DNA of 64,000 bases from Rhodococcus sp. 14-2483-1-2 (GCF_002259405.1 NZ_NPFW01000021.1:62001-126000); one strand, 5' to 3'. Positions 36,328 through 47,426 are shown, counted from the first letter of the stretch. The notes: generated from the sequence alone by a model not told the origin. Program-made: numbers and translations.

Positions 36328-37905
36328 TCAGTCCTCGGCGCGCTTCAGAACGGCGAGAACCGTGAGAAACAGAATCTTGACATCGAGCCACACGGACCAG
36401 TTCTCGATGTAGAAATTGTCCCATTCGGCGCGGTCCGCGATGGATGTCTGGCCCCTCAGGCCGTGCACCTGAGCCCACCCGGTCACTCCGGCCTTGACGC
36501 GGTGCCGCTCTCCGTACCGACGGATCTGCATCTCGAAGAGATCGACGTACTCGGGGCGCTCCGGTCGCGGGCCGACCAGGCTCATGTCGCCGCGAAGTAC
36601 GTTGAGCAACTGCGGAAGTTCGTCCAGCGAGGTCTGACGCATGATCTTGCCGATTCGCGTTCGTCTGTCGACTCCCTCGACACCGCCGGGCGCGTCCCCG
36701 GCCTTCCGCTCGAACTCGGCGTCGGACGCACGTGGAGGGCGCATGGAGCGAAACTTCAAGCAGTCGAACGGTAGTCCGTCGCGGCCGATTCGCTCCTGTT
36801 TGAAGAAGATCGGGCCGGGCGAACTCAGGCGCACGAGCAGTACGAGAGTCAGAAAGACAGGGGAGAGCAACAGAACACCGACTGCGGACAGGATCCGATC
36901 GAGAGCCCCTTTGACGGCGAACTGCCAGCCTTTGGGGTCGACGTGCGGAAGGACCATCAGGGGCAGTCCGCCGATGTGCTCGATGCGGGTGTGCAAACCG
37001 ACGGTGTCGTACAGCCGCGGAACCACCCACACCCGCATACCGAGCCGGTGCGCAACCCTGATCGCAGCCACCAATTCTCTGTCCTGACTCGGTGCGAAGG
37101 CAACGATCAGTTCCTCGGCCCCGGTGCTGCGGGCGACTGCCTCGAAGTCGGTCGTGATCCCGAGGTGAACCAGGCTCGTCGGATCGTTGTCACTCGGGTC
37201 GAGCGTGGCTGCCGGTGCGTCGCCGACGTACCCGACGGGCGCGAGTCCGTACTCGGGGAACTGGCGCATTCGCGCGGCGAGTTGATGGGCGATGGGATCG
37301 TTGCCGACGACGATGGTCGGCGCGGCACATCCGTACTTGGAACGCATGACGCGCTGAAGCACGACCCGAGCGAGACGGGCGAGCGCGATCGTGACGGCAC
37401 TCAACAGCCACAGCCTCAGCACAATGGCGCTGGGCCGATAGACGGTGTCGGACAGGAACATCGTGACGAGCAGAGCCAGTGACGCGAAGGCGACGGCCGT
37501 TTCTGCCGGCCCGATCTCGTCGAGAAAGTTGCGGCGGAGGCTTCGTCGGTACATGGACTTGCCGGCGAGGATGCCGATCAGCAACGGTACGAACAGCCAG
37601 GGGAGCAGCCCTGAGTCGGTGAGATTTCCGGCGTGCCACAGCAACGCTCCGACCACGGCCACGATGGCAGCGACCGAATCCAGAGCAACAGTGACCCCGG
37701 TGTGCCATGGATCGACTCGGAGACGGTCGGCGATAGCTCGCGGTACGGCAGACGAATCGGTTGTCACCGGCCGAGGCCGAATTCGCGCTGGTTCCAATAT
37801 TTGGGGCACAACCACTTCCGGGGGCTCGGATCGATTCGGATTCGGTAAAGATATCCCAATCAATTCATACCGACACGGGCGCGTGCTAACGATCGAGTCA
37901 CGCAA
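36328..37905 (-). CDS. Polyprenyl-phosphate sugar-1-phosphate transferase (WcaJ-like, EPS initiator)
   Basis: About 525 aa. N-terminal membrane helices (~75-165), a soluble Rossmann-like middle (TIVVGNDPIAHQLAARMRQFPEYGLAPVGYVGD), another helix, and a C-terminal bacterial sugar transferase domain: DRILSAVGVLLLSPVF, SPGPIFFKQERIGRDGLPFDCLKFRSM, RQTSLDELPQLLNVLRGDMSLVGPRPE, RHRVKAGVTGWAQVHGLRG. It transfers sugar-1-P to undecaprenyl-P and so starts the repeat unit. First gene of the locus. The start is unsure: TTG 37905 is the furthest in-frame start, and internal TTG/GTG codons near 37863 or 37800 would still leave the membrane part whole. Confidence 0.88.
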   Translation of the reverse strand: MRDSIVSTRPCRYELIGISLPNPNRSEPPEVVVPQILEPARIRPRPVTTDSSAVPRAIADRLRVDPWHTGVTVALDSVAAIVAVVGALLWHAGNLTDSGLLPWLFVPLLIGILAGKSMYRRSLRRNFLDEIGPAETAVAFASLALLVTMFLSDTVYRPSAIVLRLWLLSAVTIALARLARVVLQRVMRSKYGCAAPTIVVGNDPIAHQLAARMRQFPEYGLAPVGYVGDAPAATLDPSDNDPTSLVHLGITTDFEAVARSTGAEELIVAFAPSQDRELVAAIRVAHRLGMRVWVVPRLYDTVGLHTRIEHIGGLPLMVLPHVDPKGWQFAVKGALDRILSAVGVLLLSPVFLTLVLLVRLSSPGPIFFKQERIGRDGLPFDCLKFRSMRPPRASDAEFERKAGDAPGGVEGVDRRTRIGKIMRQTSLDELPQLLNVLRGDMSLVGPRPERPEYVDLFEMQIRRYGERHRVKAGVTGWAQVHGLRGQTSIADRAEWDNFYIENWSVWLDVKILFLTVLAVLKRAED

Positions 37906-37963
37906 AAAAGACCAAGAGTTTGTTGAGAGTCCTGATTACGGAACGAATATTGATTCGCGTCGT

Positions 37964-38671
37964 TTATCCGAGTATCCGCTCGCGAATGATCCAGGCAAGG
38001 TCCTGAAGAATCTGAATGTGACCGGTCGTCCATTGCCGTGGTCGCTGATCCCACACGCACACAGTGCCCACCGAATGACCGTCGTCGTCGGTGAGTGGGA
38101 CGCTGAGGTACGAGACCAACATGTTCGCCTGTACCGAAGGATGGTCCTTGAGTACGTCGTGCAATCGAACGTCCTCGACCACCAACGGCCGACCGGTGTC
38201 GATCACGTATCGGCAGATCGAACCCTCGAGGGGAACCTCCTGCGCGCCATCGAGTTCCGAGGGAAGCCCGACGGCACTCTTGAAGTACTGACGCCTGTCG
38301 TCGAGGAGCGAGAATGCAGCAGAAGGGGCACTGAGCGCGTCGGCCACCATGGCGACGACCCGGTCGTATCCGGCATCGGAGCCGGTGTCCATCAGCCCTG
38401 TTCGAGCCACTGCAGCAAGCCGATCCGGGTCGTCGATCGGAGTGCCGAACTCTCTGGTCGGCTCGGCCGGACCGGCACCGTTCTCGGTACTGTCCTCCAA
38501 TGCTCTGAGAAGCGCACCGACCTCGGAATCGGGATCCTCGGACAGTTCTCGCACGATTCGATCGACAACAGCTCGCCGAATGTATGCCTCGGGAGACTGG
38601 CCTGATCTGTCCGCCTGTCGGGCGAGCACATCGTTCAGGCGGTCGTCGAAACCGGGAAATCCTGTCGTCAT
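37964..38671 (-). CDS. GAF-domain protein
   Basis: 235 aa. An N-terminal ~60 residues (DDRLNDVLARQADRSGQSPEAYIRRAVVDRIVRELSED) look like a ribbon-helix-helix-like or coiled helix pair. Residues ~80-235 are a GAF domain of the kind seen near diguanylate cyclases and sigma regulators: FSLLDDRRQYFKSAVGL, VPLEGSICRYVIDTGRPLVVEDVR, YLSVPLTDDDGHSVGTVCVWD. No output domain follows. It would sense a small molecule or redox signal; being between the EPS locus and a glycoside hydrolase, it may regulate them, but this is only position. ATG 38671 chosen over the 38725 extension. Confidence 0.8.
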   Translation of the reverse strand: MTTGFPGFDDRLNDVLARQADRSGQSPEAYIRRAVVDRIVRELSEDPDSEVGALLRALEDSTENGAGPAEPTREFGTPIDDPDRLAAVARTGLMDTGSDAGYDRVVAMVADALSAPSAAFSLLDDRRQYFKSAVGLPSELDGAQEVPLEGSICRYVIDTGRPLVVEDVRLHDVLKDHPSVQANMLVSYLSVPLTDDDGHSVGTVCVWDQRPRQWTTGHIQILQDLAWIIRERILG

Positions 38672-38840
38672 TGTCCAGATGGTAGTACAGGCCGAGTTGT
38701 CACACCGACGCTCGAGTCGGTGCATTTCACTATTCGTATTTCCGGGGATGTTCCGCAGCCGAGGAGTGAGACAAAGTGAGCAACAACAAAGTTTTGCCGG
38801 TACCCGTTTTCTGAATCACGGCAGTTGCTAACATCTGCCG

Positions 38841-39959
38841 ATGAAACGGAGTTCACCGCGGCGAGCTATTGCGGCACTGACGGTCGTGTTGTTGTCGCTC
38901 TCGGCCGGGGCGGTGCCCGCTGCTGCATCGGTCCTGCGGGAGCAGCAGACGCCGGGCGGTAGTCCTTCGTGTGCTCGGCAATCGGACGCGGTGCGGATCG
39001 GAATATCACCCGGAGCGACGATAGGTGCTCTGTCCGCAGCGGATCTCGATCGGGAACTCACACTCGCCCGTGACGCGGGGACGTTCGCGGTTCGTCTCGA
39101 CATCGATTGGTCTGCAATCGAGCCGACCCGGGGCAAGTTCGATTGGAGCCGAACGGATCGGGTGATCGATGCCGTTGTGGCCCACGGGATGTGCGTGCAC
39201 GGCATTGTCGCGTACACCCCGAGGTGGGCACGCGTGGCTGCTGCCGTCAACGATTCGCACTCCCGTCCTGCGAACCCCGCCACCTTCGCGGCGTTCGCCA
39301 AGACCGTGGTTCAGCGATACCAGAGCCGAATCAACATCTGGGAAGTGTGGAACGAGCCGAACATCGTGACGTTCTTCAAGCCCGCTCCCGACGTAACGGC
39401 GTACTCGGCGCTGCTGCGCGCGACCTACACGGTGATCAAGCAAGTGCAACCCGATTCCACCGTGCTTGCAGGCGGGATGGCACCCTCCGAGGACAAGGAC
39501 GGCAACATCGCGGGTACGACGTTCCTGTCGAAGATGTACGCGCAAGGATCCAACAAGTATTTCGACGCCTTCAACGTTCACCCGTACACGTGGCCGTATC
39601 TACCCAACGACCCGGACACGGCGTCGTGGAACACCGCCATGAAGATGTGGCCGATGCGAGACACCATGGTCGCCGGTGGCGACAGTGCGAAGCAGATCTG
39701 GATCACGGAGTTCGGAGCTCCCACCGGGACGGCCCCCAACAGTGTCAGCGAGCAGACGCAATCGGACAGCATAGGAATCGTCCTCGATGCCGTCCTCGGC
39801 AACGACTGGCTCGGTCCGGCCTACGTCTACAGCCTGCGCGACGCTGGTTCCAACACCGCCGACACCGAACAGAACTTCGGTCTGGTGCACAGAGACTGGA
39901 CGCCCAAGATCGCCTACGGACGCGTCGACGCCTACGCCGCGGAGCATTCCGGTCGGTAG
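38841..39959 (+). CDS. Secreted glycoside hydrolase (GH5/GH39-like, clan A)
   Basis: 372 aa with a signal peptide (AIAALTVVLLSLSAGAVPAAAS). TIM-barrel glycosidase: RLDIDWSAIEPTRGKFDWSRTDRVIDAV, INIWEVWNEPNIV with the acid/base Glu after Asn (~175), FNVHPYTWPY and IWITEFGAPTG with the nucleophile Glu (~293). This arrangement resembles PslG-type GH39/GH5 enzymes that cut a cell's own exopolysaccharide. It lies divergent from the EPS locus with the GAF gene between, so a role in trimming or releasing that polymer is likely. The actual linkage is unknown. Confidence 0.87.
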   Translation: MKRSSPRRAIAALTVVLLSLSAGAVPAAASVLREQQTPGGSPSCARQSDAVRIGISPGATIGALSAADLDRELTLARDAGTFAVRLDIDWSAIEPTRGKFDWSRTDRVIDAVVAHGMCVHGIVAYTPRWARVAAAVNDSHSRPANPATFAAFAKTVVQRYQSRINIWEVWNEPNIVTFFKPAPDVTAYSALLRATYTVIKQVQPDSTVLAGGMAPSEDKDGNIAGTTFLSKMYAQGSNKYFDAFNVHPYTWPYLPNDPDTASWNTAMKMWPMRDTMVAGGDSAKQIWITEFGAPTGTAPNSVSEQTQSDSIGIVLDAVLGNDWLGPAYVYSLRDAGSNTADTEQNFGLVHRDWTPKIAYGRVDAYAAEHSGR

Positions 39960-40002
39960 TCGACCTGTTCCACCGTCGACCGCAATGGGCTACTGTCTGC
40001 GC

Positions 40003-40923
40003 ATGAATTCGCAGCCGGGGGGCTCGATCCCAGATCGCATCGATGTCACGTTCGATTCTCACGGAGACGTCTGCGCGGCGTGGCTCTATCTTCCGACCGG
40101 CACCGGCCCCGCTCCGGTGATGGTCATGGCGCATGGCCTCGGCGGAACTCGGGAAATGCGGCTCGACGCCTACGCGGAGCGTTTCCGCGCCGCGGGGTAC
40201 GCCTGCCTGGTGTTCGACTATCGCTACTTCGGGGCCAGCGGAGGCGAGCCACGGCAGCTGCTCGACATCGAATCACAGCTGCAGGACTGGGCATCGGCCA
40301 TCGACCACGCGCGTTCCCGTTCGGATGTGGACACCGCGCGAATCGTGTTGTGGGGCTCGTCGTTCGGTGGTGGTCACGTCATCGTCGCCGCCGCCCGAGA
40401 CCGGAAGGTCGCGGCAGTGATCTCGCAGTGCCCGTTCACCGACGGGATTGCCTCCGGACTCGCGTCGAACACCTGGACGTCGACGAAACTGTCCGGCCGG
40501 GCTCTCGGCGATCTGGCGGGATCGGTGATCGGGCGACCGCCGTTGATGGTGAACACGGCCGGACGACCGGGGACGACCGCACTGATGACCTCGCCCGACA
40601 GCTACGACGGGTACCTCGCACTCGCGCCGGACGCCGACGAAACGTTCCACAACCGAGTCGCAGCAAGAGTCGCGCTGCAGATCGTGCGGCACCGGCCCGG
40701 GCGTCGGGCAAAGGACGTTCGCTGTCCCATCCTGTTCGTCGTCTGCGAGACGGATTCGGTTGCGCCGGCGAAGGCCACTCTGCGCTACGCGCGGACGGCA
40801 CCGCACGGAGAGATCAAGACATACGACGCCGGCCATTTCGAGATCTACCTGGGCGAGGCGTTCGAGCGGGTCGTGGGGGACCAGATCGAGTTCCTGACCC
40901 GCACGGTTCCACCGACTCAGTAG
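40003..40923 (+). CDS. Alpha/beta hydrolase
   Basis: 306 aa. [27 protein letters not shown] and [13 protein letters not shown] form the oxyanion and strand-4 region, [15 protein letters not shown] the nucleophile elbow (GSSFGG), [15 protein letters not shown] the Asp loop, and YDAGHFEIY the His. This is close to the acetyl xylan esterase/dienelactone-hydrolase-like group. No signal peptide, so cytoplasmic. ATG 40003 chosen; ATG 39985 adds six residues. It converges with the nitrate reductase gene with a 7-bp overlap. Substrate unknown. Confidence 0.85.
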   Translation: MNSQPGGSIPDRIDVTFDSHGDVCAAWLYLPTGTGPAPVMVMAHGLGGTREMRLDAYAERFRAAGYACLVFDYRYFGASGGEPRQLLDIESQLQDWASAIDHARSRSDVDTARIVLWGSSFGGGHVIVAAARDRKVAAVISQCPFTDGIASGLASNTWTSTKLSGRALGDLAGSVIGRPPLMVNTAGRPGTTALMTSPDSYDGYLALAPDADETFHNRVAARVALQIVRHRPGRRAKDVRCPILFVVCETDSVAPAKATLRYARTAPHGEIKTYDAGHFEIYLGEAFERVVGDQIEFLTRTVPPTQ

Positions 40924-43900
40924 ACGTCGCGTACGTATCGCTTCTCTGCGGCAAGGGCTTTGACATAGGCCTCGGCACTGCTCGGCGCGAGCTTGCCGTG
41001 TTGTGCCACCACGCCCTTCAGTGCGGCGTCGACGTCCTTGGCCATTCTGGACGCATCGCCGCACACGTAGAAGTGCGCACCGCGGTGAATCCAGTTCCAC
41101 AGCTCTGCCCCGTGCTCACGCATTCGATCCTGGACGTAGACCTTGTCCTTCTGATCGCGCGAAAATGCGACGTCCAACCGGTTCAACGAACCGTCGCCGA
41201 GCATCGCCGTCAGTTCCTCGCGATAGTAGAAGTCCGTGTCGGCGTGCTGTTCACCGAAGAACAGCCAATTGTGGCCGGTGTGCCCGAGTGCGCGACGCTC
41301 GTGCAGGAATGCGCGGAACGGGGCGACGCCGGTACCCGGGCCCACCATGATCATCGGGGTGGTGGGATCGTCCGGCGGTTTGAAGTGCGAGGTCTTCTGC
41401 ACGAATATCCCCACGTCGTGGTTCGACGCATGGTCGGCCAGGTAGGTCGAGCACACCCCGCGCCGGGGAACTCCGTGCACGTTGTACCGCACCGCCGAGA
41501 CAGTCACCTGTACCTCGTTGGGGTTTTCCTTCGGACTCGACGAAATCGAGTACAGCCGTGGTTGCAAGGGTTTGAGGACTCCCAACCAGTCGTCCACCGA
41601 GGCCCGAACCGGATGTGCAGCAAGCACATCGATCGACTGGCGACCCCACATCCAGTCGGACAGCGCATGCTTGTTGTCGGGATGCAGCATCGCCTCCAGG
41701 TCGTCGTCCGCAGTTCGTCGGTGGACGAACTTCAGTAGATCCGTTGTTGCACGAGCGATTTCGAGATGGCTGCTCAGCGCCGTGCGCAGCGACATCGGGC
41801 CGTATCCAGCGAGGTCGACAGCGGTGTCACGGTCCAGGCCGGTGGCCTCGAGCCACTCGTCGACGTAGGCGTCGCTGTTGCGCGGCCATACTCCGAGCGC
41901 GTCGCCGACCTCGTACTCGAGGGTCCCGTCGGGCAGATGGAATCCGAACTGGCGTACATCCTTGACGGATCCGCGTGCGGTCAGTACTCGATTGCGTACG
42001 AGAGTCGTCACCAGCGGTGACTTCTTGCTGTACCGCTCCGGCTCCGCTCGGGTCTGCGGGACGGTGCGCGCGGCCGACTCCACCCGTGCGTCGTCGGTGG
42101 TGGTGGTGGTGGTGGTGGAATCGGCATCGTGCCGGAGCCGATCGACCACCGCATCGAGCCACGCCGCGGCCTCGCTCTCGTAATCGGGCTCGCAGTCGAC
42201 CCGCTCGAGCAGCCGTTGCGCACCCAACTCGGCGAGGCGCTCGTCGATCCTGCGGCCGTGGCCGCAGAAGTCCGCGTAGCTCGAGTCACCGAAAGCGAGT
42301 ACGGCATAACGGATTTCCGGAAGCGTCGCCGCGGACTCGGCGACGAGGCTGTCCCAGAACGTCTCACCGTTGTCGGGCGCTTCGCCGTCACCGGTGGTAC
42401 TGCTCACGATCAGCACGTCTGCCTCGGCGGGCAGACGATCGACGGTGAAACCGTCCATCGAGTGTTCGGCGATCGTCAGACCGGCTCCCCGTAGGTGGGA
42501 AAGGCAGGACTGGGCGTACTCCTCGGCGGTGCCGGTCTGCGAGGCCCAGAGCAGCAGCACCGGGCGTCGCCCCGCATCGGCGGTATCGGCCGATGCGCCG
42601 GGAGCAGCGCCGTCGGTGTCCGGTCTGCGCGAGAACAGTCCGGCGAGAACGCCGTCGAGCCATGCGTGGGTTTCGGGGGACAGGGGAGTCCGCGACGGCA
42701 GGGTGGGCGTTCCGGCTGCGCTGCGTCCGGCCTCACTGCCCAGACCTTCGAGAAATCCTGCGATGTAACGCTGTTCGACGGTGGTCAGCGGTTCCGACGG
42801 ACGTGCTGGGCGACCGACGATCGTGGCGAGCGCCTCGACCGGATCGTGGGAACGTTCGTCGCCGACGGGTGAGGATGATTGGGCTGCAGCAACTCTGGTG
42901 AGTGTGACTGCACACGCCTTGAATTCGGGTTGTCGAGAATACGGATCGATGGCGTCGTTGGTGACGGCATTGATGGCGAGATACTCACCGAATTCGTCGT
43001 TCCAGTGGAAGGGCGCGAAGCAACCGCCCGGGAGCACTCGATCGGTGAGGACGGCTGGCAGGACGGCTCGGCCTCGGCGGGACGCGACCTCGATGCTGTC
43101 GCCGTCGATCACACCGAGCCGCTCGGCGTCGAGTGGGTGGACCTCGACGAACGGGCCGGAATCTAGTTTGTTCAGCTTGGCGACCTTGCCGGTCTTGGTC
43201 ATGGTGTGCCACTGGTGTGGCAGGCGTCCGGTGTTGAGTAGAAACGGGTAGTCGTCGTCGGGCATCTCCGCCGGCAGCATGCTGGGCCGGGCGAAGAACT
43301 GGGCCCGACCGCTCGGGGTGGGGAAGGACAGTGCGGGGATCGAACCGTCATCGGACACCCGTTGCCGTTGGCTGACCCCGTCGTTGAGGTAGCGGATCGG
43401 GTGCCGAGTGGTTGTCGCGTCGGGCGGACACGGCCACTGGATGGGACTCTCACGCAGGCGTTCGTAGGTGACTCCGCGAATGTCGTAGCCAGTGTTCGGA
43501 TTCCAGAACTGCTTGATCTCCTCGAACACCTCCTCGGCACTCGCATAGGTGAAGGCATCGGCATACCCGAGCGCGCACGCCATGTCGGCGATGATCTTCC
43601 AGTCCGGCAATGCACCGCCCGGTGCCTCGACCGCCGGTTGGAACAGCGTGAGGTTGCGTTCGGAATTGACCATCACTCCGTGCGCTTCCGTCCACAACGC
43701 GGCGGGCAGCATCACATCGGCGTAGTCGTTGGTTTCGGTATCGGCGAACGCATCCTGAGTGATGACCAATTCGGCGCGCTCGAGACCGTCGATCACCGTC
43801 GTTCGGTTGGCCACCGAGGCAACCGGATTGGTGCAGATGATCCAGCAGGCCTTGATCTCACCGGCAGCGAGCTTGGAGAACATCTCGATGGTTCCGCCGC

Positions 43901-45068
43901 CGACATCGGTCCGCAACGTTCCGTGCGGAATTCCCCATCGGTCCTCGACGAATTCGCGGTCGGCGTCGTCGAACACCGCTCGCTGTCCCGGCAGCCCGGG
44001 GCCCATGTATCCCATTTCCCGTCCGCCCATGGCGTTCGGTTGCCCGGTCAGGGAGAACGGGCCGCTGCCGGTCTTGCAGATGGCACCGGTCGCCAGATGG
44101 AGGTTGCACAGCGCGTTGGTGTTCCAGGTTCCGTGCGTCGACTGGTTCAGGCCCATCGTCCAGCAGCTCATCCAGTTCTGTGCACCGCCGATCATCGCGG
44201 CCGCGGCTCGCAGGTCTTGCTCATCGAGACCGGTTGCGGCGCAGACCTTCTCCGGGGTGTAGTCGTCGAGGAAGTCCGGCATGGCGTCCCACCCGTCGGT
44301 GAAATCCGCGATGAACTCGGGGTCGATGTCGCCGTTCTCCGCGATGAGCGCGAGCAGTCCGTTGAGCAGCGCCAGGTCCGAACCCGGCTCGAGTTGCAGA
44401 TGCAGGTGGGCCTTGTCTGCGGTGGCGGTGCGACGGGGGTCGACGACGATCAGCTTCGCCCCTGCCTTGACGCGGTCCATCATCCGCAGGAACAGAATGG
44501 GGTGACAGTCGGCCATGTTGGAGCCGATGACGAAGAAGACGTCTGCGTGGTCGAAGTCCTGGTACGACCCGGGCGGACCGTCGGCTCCCAGCGACTGCTT
44601 GTACCCGGTTCCTGCGCTCGCCATGCAGAGTCGGGAATTGGATTCGATCTGGTTGGTGCCGATGAATCCCTTGGCGAGTTTGTTCGACAGGTACTGGGCT
44701 TCGATCGACATCTGCCCCGACACGTACAGCGCGAGCGCATCGGGGCCGTGTTCGTCGATGATGGTTCGCAGCCGCCGGGCGGTGTCGTTGATCGCCACCG
44801 ACGTGTCCGTGCTCTCCGGGCGCTCGCCGCGGCGCTGCCTGATCTGGGCCTTCTCGAGCCGCCCGGGCCCGGCGAGCATGTCCGCGGTGGTGGTTCCCTT
44901 GGTGCACAGGCGGCCGAAGTTGGCCGGGTGGGACTTGTCGCCGACGGACTTGGTGACGACAGGCCTGGTCGGGGTGGCATCGGAGGATGTGGTCGGGCCG
45001 CCGATCTCGAGCACCATGCCGCATCCCACGCCGCAGTACGCGCAGAGTGTCTTCACCGTGGTGACCAT
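40917..45068 (-). CDS. Assimilatory nitrate reductase fused to CysJ-like NADPH flavoprotein reductase
   Basis: About 1383 aa. Order: [4Fe-4S] site (CAYCGVGC, then LCTKG) at the N-terminus, molybdopterin oxidoreductase domain (~50-600), dinucleotide-binding domain ([19 protein letters not shown]), a short BFD-like helix pair ([17 protein letters not shown]), flavodoxin ([13 protein letters not shown] ~834), then FAD and NADPH domains ([45 protein letters not shown]). Electrons would go NADPH-FAD-FMN-FeS-Mo to reduce nitrate to nitrite. A run of seven Thr links the flavodoxin and FAD parts. ATG 45068 is preferred (weak GGA upstream); ATG 45104 is possible. Confidence 0.93.
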   Translation of the reverse strand: MVTTVKTLCAYCGVGCGMVLEIGGPTTSSDATPTRPVVTKSVGDKSHPANFGRLCTKGTTTADMLAGPGRLEKAQIRQRRGERPESTDTSVAINDTARRLRTIIDEHGPDALALYVSGQMSIEAQYLSNKLAKGFIGTNQIESNSRLCMASAGTGYKQSLGADGPPGSYQDFDHADVFFVIGSNMADCHPILFLRMMDRVKAGAKLIVVDPRRTATADKAHLHLQLEPGSDLALLNGLLALIAENGDIDPEFIADFTDGWDAMPDFLDDYTPEKVCAATGLDEQDLRAAAAMIGGAQNWMSCWTMGLNQSTHGTWNTNALCNLHLATGAICKTGSGPFSLTGQPNAMGGREMGYMGPGLPGQRAVFDDADREFVEDRWGIPHGTLRTDVGGGTIEMFSKLAAGEIKACWIICTNPVASVANRTTVIDGLERAELVITQDAFADTETNDYADVMLPAALWTEAHGVMVNSERNLTLFQPAVEAPGGALPDWKIIADMACALGYADAFTYASAEEVFEEIKQFWNPNTGYDIRGVTYERLRESPIQWPCPPDATTTRHPIRYLNDGVSQRQRVSDDGSIPALSFPTPSGRAQFFARPSMLPAEMPDDDYPFLLNTGRLPHQWHTMTKTGKVAKLNKLDSGPFVEVHPLDAERLGVIDGDSIEVASRRGRAVLPAVLTDRVLPGGCFAPFHWNDEFGEYLAINAVTNDAIDPYSRQPEFKACAVTLTRVAAAQSSSPVGDERSHDPVEALATIVGRPARPSEPLTTVEQRYIAGFLEGLGSEAGRSAAGTPTLPSRTPLSPETHAWLDGVLAGLFSRRPDTDGAAPGASADTADAGRRPVLLLWASQTGTAEEYAQSCLSHLRGAGLTIAEHSMDGFTVDRLPAEADVLIVSSTTGDGEAPDNGETFWDSLVAESAATLPEIRYAVLAFGDSSYADFCGHGRRIDERLAELGAQRLLERVDCEPDYESEAAAWLDAVVDRLRHDADSTTTTTTTDDARVESAARTVPQTRAEPERYSKKSPLVTTLVRNRVLTARGSVKDVRQFGFHLPDGTLEYEVGDALGVWPRNSDAYVDEWLEATGLDRDTAVDLAGYGPMSLRTALSSHLEIARATTDLLKFVHRRTADDDLEAMLHPDNKHALSDWMWGRQSIDVLAAHPVRASVDDWLGVLKPLQPRLYSISSSPKENPNEVQVTVSAVRYNVHGVPRRGVCSTYLADHASNHDVGIFVQKTSHFKPPDDPTTPMIMVGPGTGVAPFRAFLHERRALGHTGHNWLFFGEQHADTDFYYREELTAMLGDGSLNRLDVAFSRDQKDKVYVQDRMREHGAELWNWIHRGAHFYVCGDASRMAKDVDAALKGVVAQHGKLAPSSAEAYVKALAAEKRYVRDVY
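42096..42118. repeat. (GGT)n microsatellite in the nitrate reductase linker
   Basis: About 7.7 copies of GGT on the plus strand encode seven Thr codons (ACC) on the coding strand, in the linker between the flavodoxin and FAD-binding parts. Copy changes would stay in frame and alter only linker length. Confidence 0.85.
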
Positions 45069-45327
45069 GGATTCCACAGTGCCCGGCCCAGGGTGCGCCG
45101 TCATTACACGTCAGTTAGCCGGATATGACGTTGTCCTCACCGTGCCCCGCCAGGGGCGGTGATGTCCGCTCGGGAGCTGATGAGAGGCGGATGGGAGGTA
45201 ACACGAACTTCCCGGTACGCGATTGGTACTCGAACGTTACTCATCGAACGGGCTGTCGAGTGGAGTGTCCGATTTTCCGCTGGCACAATCGTCCGGGTCG
45301 GGCTCGAAGTGGGAAGTGGTGTGGTTC

Positions 45328-46521
45328 ATGAGGGTGTATCGCGGATTCGTACTCGCCGCGGTGGGAGTGGTTGCTTCGGTGGCAGTCCTGTCGGGATGTA
45401 GTTCTGCGTCGGACATCTCCGAGCCGTCGGTTCCGATCGACTCCAACCCGATGACCGAGCTGATGAAGCCGAAGCTGACGTCGAGCGTCCTCGACGGAGC
45501 CGTCGGATTCTCGCCGGCGGACCCGGTGACCGTCTCGGTTGCCGACGGCAAGTTGTCCTCGGTGACGATGCTCAACCCGGAGGGCAAGCCCGTCTCCGGA
45601 GCGATTTCGCCCGACGGATTGTCGTGGACCAACACCGAACCGCTCGGCTACGACCGCGAATACCGCGTCCAGGCCGATGCGTACGGACTCGGGGGAGCGT
45701 CGAGCACGGTATCGAGCTTCACCACCAGCCAACCCGGCAACTTCACCAAGCCCTACGTTCTGCCGAACCCCGGCGACGTCGTCGGAATCGGTCAGCCGGT
45801 CGCGGTTCAGTTCGACGAACCGATCACCGACAAGGTCGCCGCGCAGAACGCCATCACCGTCACCACGACGCCTGCCGTCGAGGGCGCGTTCTACTGGGTC
45901 AACAACAAGGAAGTTCGCTGGCGTCCGCAGAACTACTGGGCACCGGGCACCAAGGTCGACGTGGCGGTCGACGTGTACGGGCGCGATCTCGGGGACGACA
46001 TCTTCGGCCAGGAGAACGCCACGACATCGTTCACGATCGGTGACGCCGTCATCGCCACCGCCGACGACAACACCAAGCAGGTGACGTTCAACGTCAACGG
46101 CCAGGACGTCATCACCATGCCGACGTCGATGGGCAAGGACAGCACTCCCACCGACAACGGCGTCTACATCATCGGCGACCGCTTCGAGCATCTCGTGATG
46201 GATTCGTCGACCTACGGTGTTCCGGTGAATTCGTCCAGCGGATACCGCACTCCGGTCGACTGGGCCACGCGGATGTCCTACAGCGGCATCTTCTTCCACT
46301 CCGCACCGTGGTCGGTGGGACAGCAGGGCTATTCCAATGCCTCGCACGGGTGCCTGAACCTGAGTCCCACCAACGCGAAGTGGGTCTACGACAACACCAA
46401 GCGCGGCGACATCGTCGTCGTGAAGAACACCGTCGGTGGAACGCTGTCGGGTACCGACGGCCTCGGTGACTGGAACGTCCCGTGGGACGAGTGGAAAGCC
46501 GGGAACGCCACCACGGTCTGA
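45328..46521 (+). CDS. L,D-transpeptidase lipoprotein (LdtMt-like)
   Basis: 397 aa. Lipobox LSGC after a signal peptide. Two Ig-like domains (from ~45 and ~150; for example [21 protein letters not shown]) lead to a YkuD catalytic domain: [31 protein letters not shown] holds the SHGCxN active-site Cys (~351). It forms 3-3 cross-links between peptidoglycan stems, as LdtA/LdtB do in mycobacteria. ATG 45328 gives the natural signal peptide. It converges with the M23 endopeptidase gene next door; both act on the cell wall. Confidence 0.93.
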   Translation: MRVYRGFVLAAVGVVASVAVLSGCSSASDISEPSVPIDSNPMTELMKPKLTSSVLDGAVGFSPADPVTVSVADGKLSSVTMLNPEGKPVSGAISPDGLSWTNTEPLGYDREYRVQADAYGLGGASSTVSSFTTSQPGNFTKPYVLPNPGDVVGIGQPVAVQFDEPITDKVAAQNAITVTTTPAVEGAFYWVNNKEVRWRPQNYWAPGTKVDVAVDVYGRDLGDDIFGQENATTSFTIGDAVIATADDNTKQVTFNVNGQDVITMPTSMGKDSTPTDNGVYIIGDRFEHLVMDSSTYGVPVNSSSGYRTPVDWATRMSYSGIFFHSAPWSVGQQGYSNASHGCLNLSPTNAKWVYDNTKRGDIVVVKNTVGGTLSGTDGLGDWNVPWDEWKAGNATTV

Positions 46522-46540
46522 TCGGACCCGATTCGGCCGA

Positions 46541-47302
46541 TCAGCTTCGGTCGCGAGTCTGGTACAGCGAGGGATCGATGCCCAGGGTCTTCAGGTACGC
46601 CACCGGTTCGATGCTCGAACCGTTGTTGCGGACCTCGAAGTGCAGATGCGGTCCGGTCGAATTTCCGGTGCTGCCGACTGCGCCGAGAACGTCGCCCGGT
46701 GCCACTTCGTCGCCGACCGCGACGGCGATGCTGGACTGGTGACCGTAGTACGTCTCGGTGTTGCCACTCTTGACCCGGACGAGCTTGCCGTAGCCGTCGC
46801 CTGCGTCTCCGGCCTGAACGACGGTTCCGCCGGTCACCGCGTGGATGGGGGTTCCGCTGTCCGCCGCGAAGTCCACGCCCTGGTGGTACTGCGCTCCGTT
46901 GCCGGTCGGGTTGTTGCGTCCGCCGTAGCCCGAACTGATGCGGTACTTGCCTGCGTCGATGGGGAGCACTGCCCCGCCGAGCCCTACCGTCGGGGCCGCG
47001 GTCGGGAGTTCGATCTCGGGTACGTCCACTGTGCTCGGGGCGTCCGGTGAGTCCGGTGCGGTGAGTACGTCGCTGTCGAGAACGATGGCTGCCACCTGGT
47101 TGATGAGGACGCCGGTGGCGTCCAGGACAGCAGCGAGAATCGCGGCCCGTTGCTGCGCGTCGGGCTGCGGTATCGGAATCTGGGGGAGTTCGATCGTGGG
47201 TTGAGCGGTGGCCACCGCTGGGCTGAGCAAGCCGGTTGTGCCGATGCACAGTGCTGCCGACAAGATCGAACCCGCTATGACTCTGTGCATTCTGCGACCC
47301 AC
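46541..47302 (-). CDS. Secreted M23-family peptidase (LytM)
   Basis: About 253 aa. Signal peptide (RRMHRVIAGSILSAALCIGTTGLL), a helical spacer, then an LytM domain: GYGGRNNPTGNGAQYHQGVDFAADSGTPIHAV (Zn ligands His and Asp in HxxxD) and GSTGNSTGPHLHFEVR (H-x-H). These enzymes cut peptidoglycan peptide bridges or activate other hydrolases. GTG 47302 is chosen because GAGGAGG lies 7 bases upstream; the internal ATG at 47290 has no ribosome site. Its 313-bp upstream region has hairpins that may be regulatory. Confidence 0.9.
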   Translation of the reverse strand: MGRRMHRVIAGSILSAALCIGTTGLLSPAVATAQPTIELPQIPIPQPDAQQRAAILAAVLDATGVLINQVAAIVLDSDVLTAPDSPDAPSTVDVPEIELPTAAPTVGLGGAVLPIDAGKYRISSGYGGRNNPTGNGAQYHQGVDFAADSGTPIHAVTGGTVVQAGDAGDGYGKLVRVKSGNTETYYGHQSSIAVAVGDEVAPGDVLGAVGSTGNSTGPHLHFEVRNNGSSIEPVAYLKTLGIDPSLYQTRDRS

Positions 47303-47426
47303 GAAAAGCCTCCTCGTCTGCGTCCTCCGCGCACCGTCGGATGGGTGCGAGCAGGACGTAAGAACATGTTCGGTGACGCTTCGGGGCACGCTGAATTCAC
47401 GTAACAGAAAACACATGAATCACATT

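Noticed and set aside
43362-45128. Long open frame (588 codons) antisense to the nitrate reductase gene
   Set aside because: It is a by-product of high third-position GC; no family motifs, and the opposite strand has a clear multi-domain enzyme.
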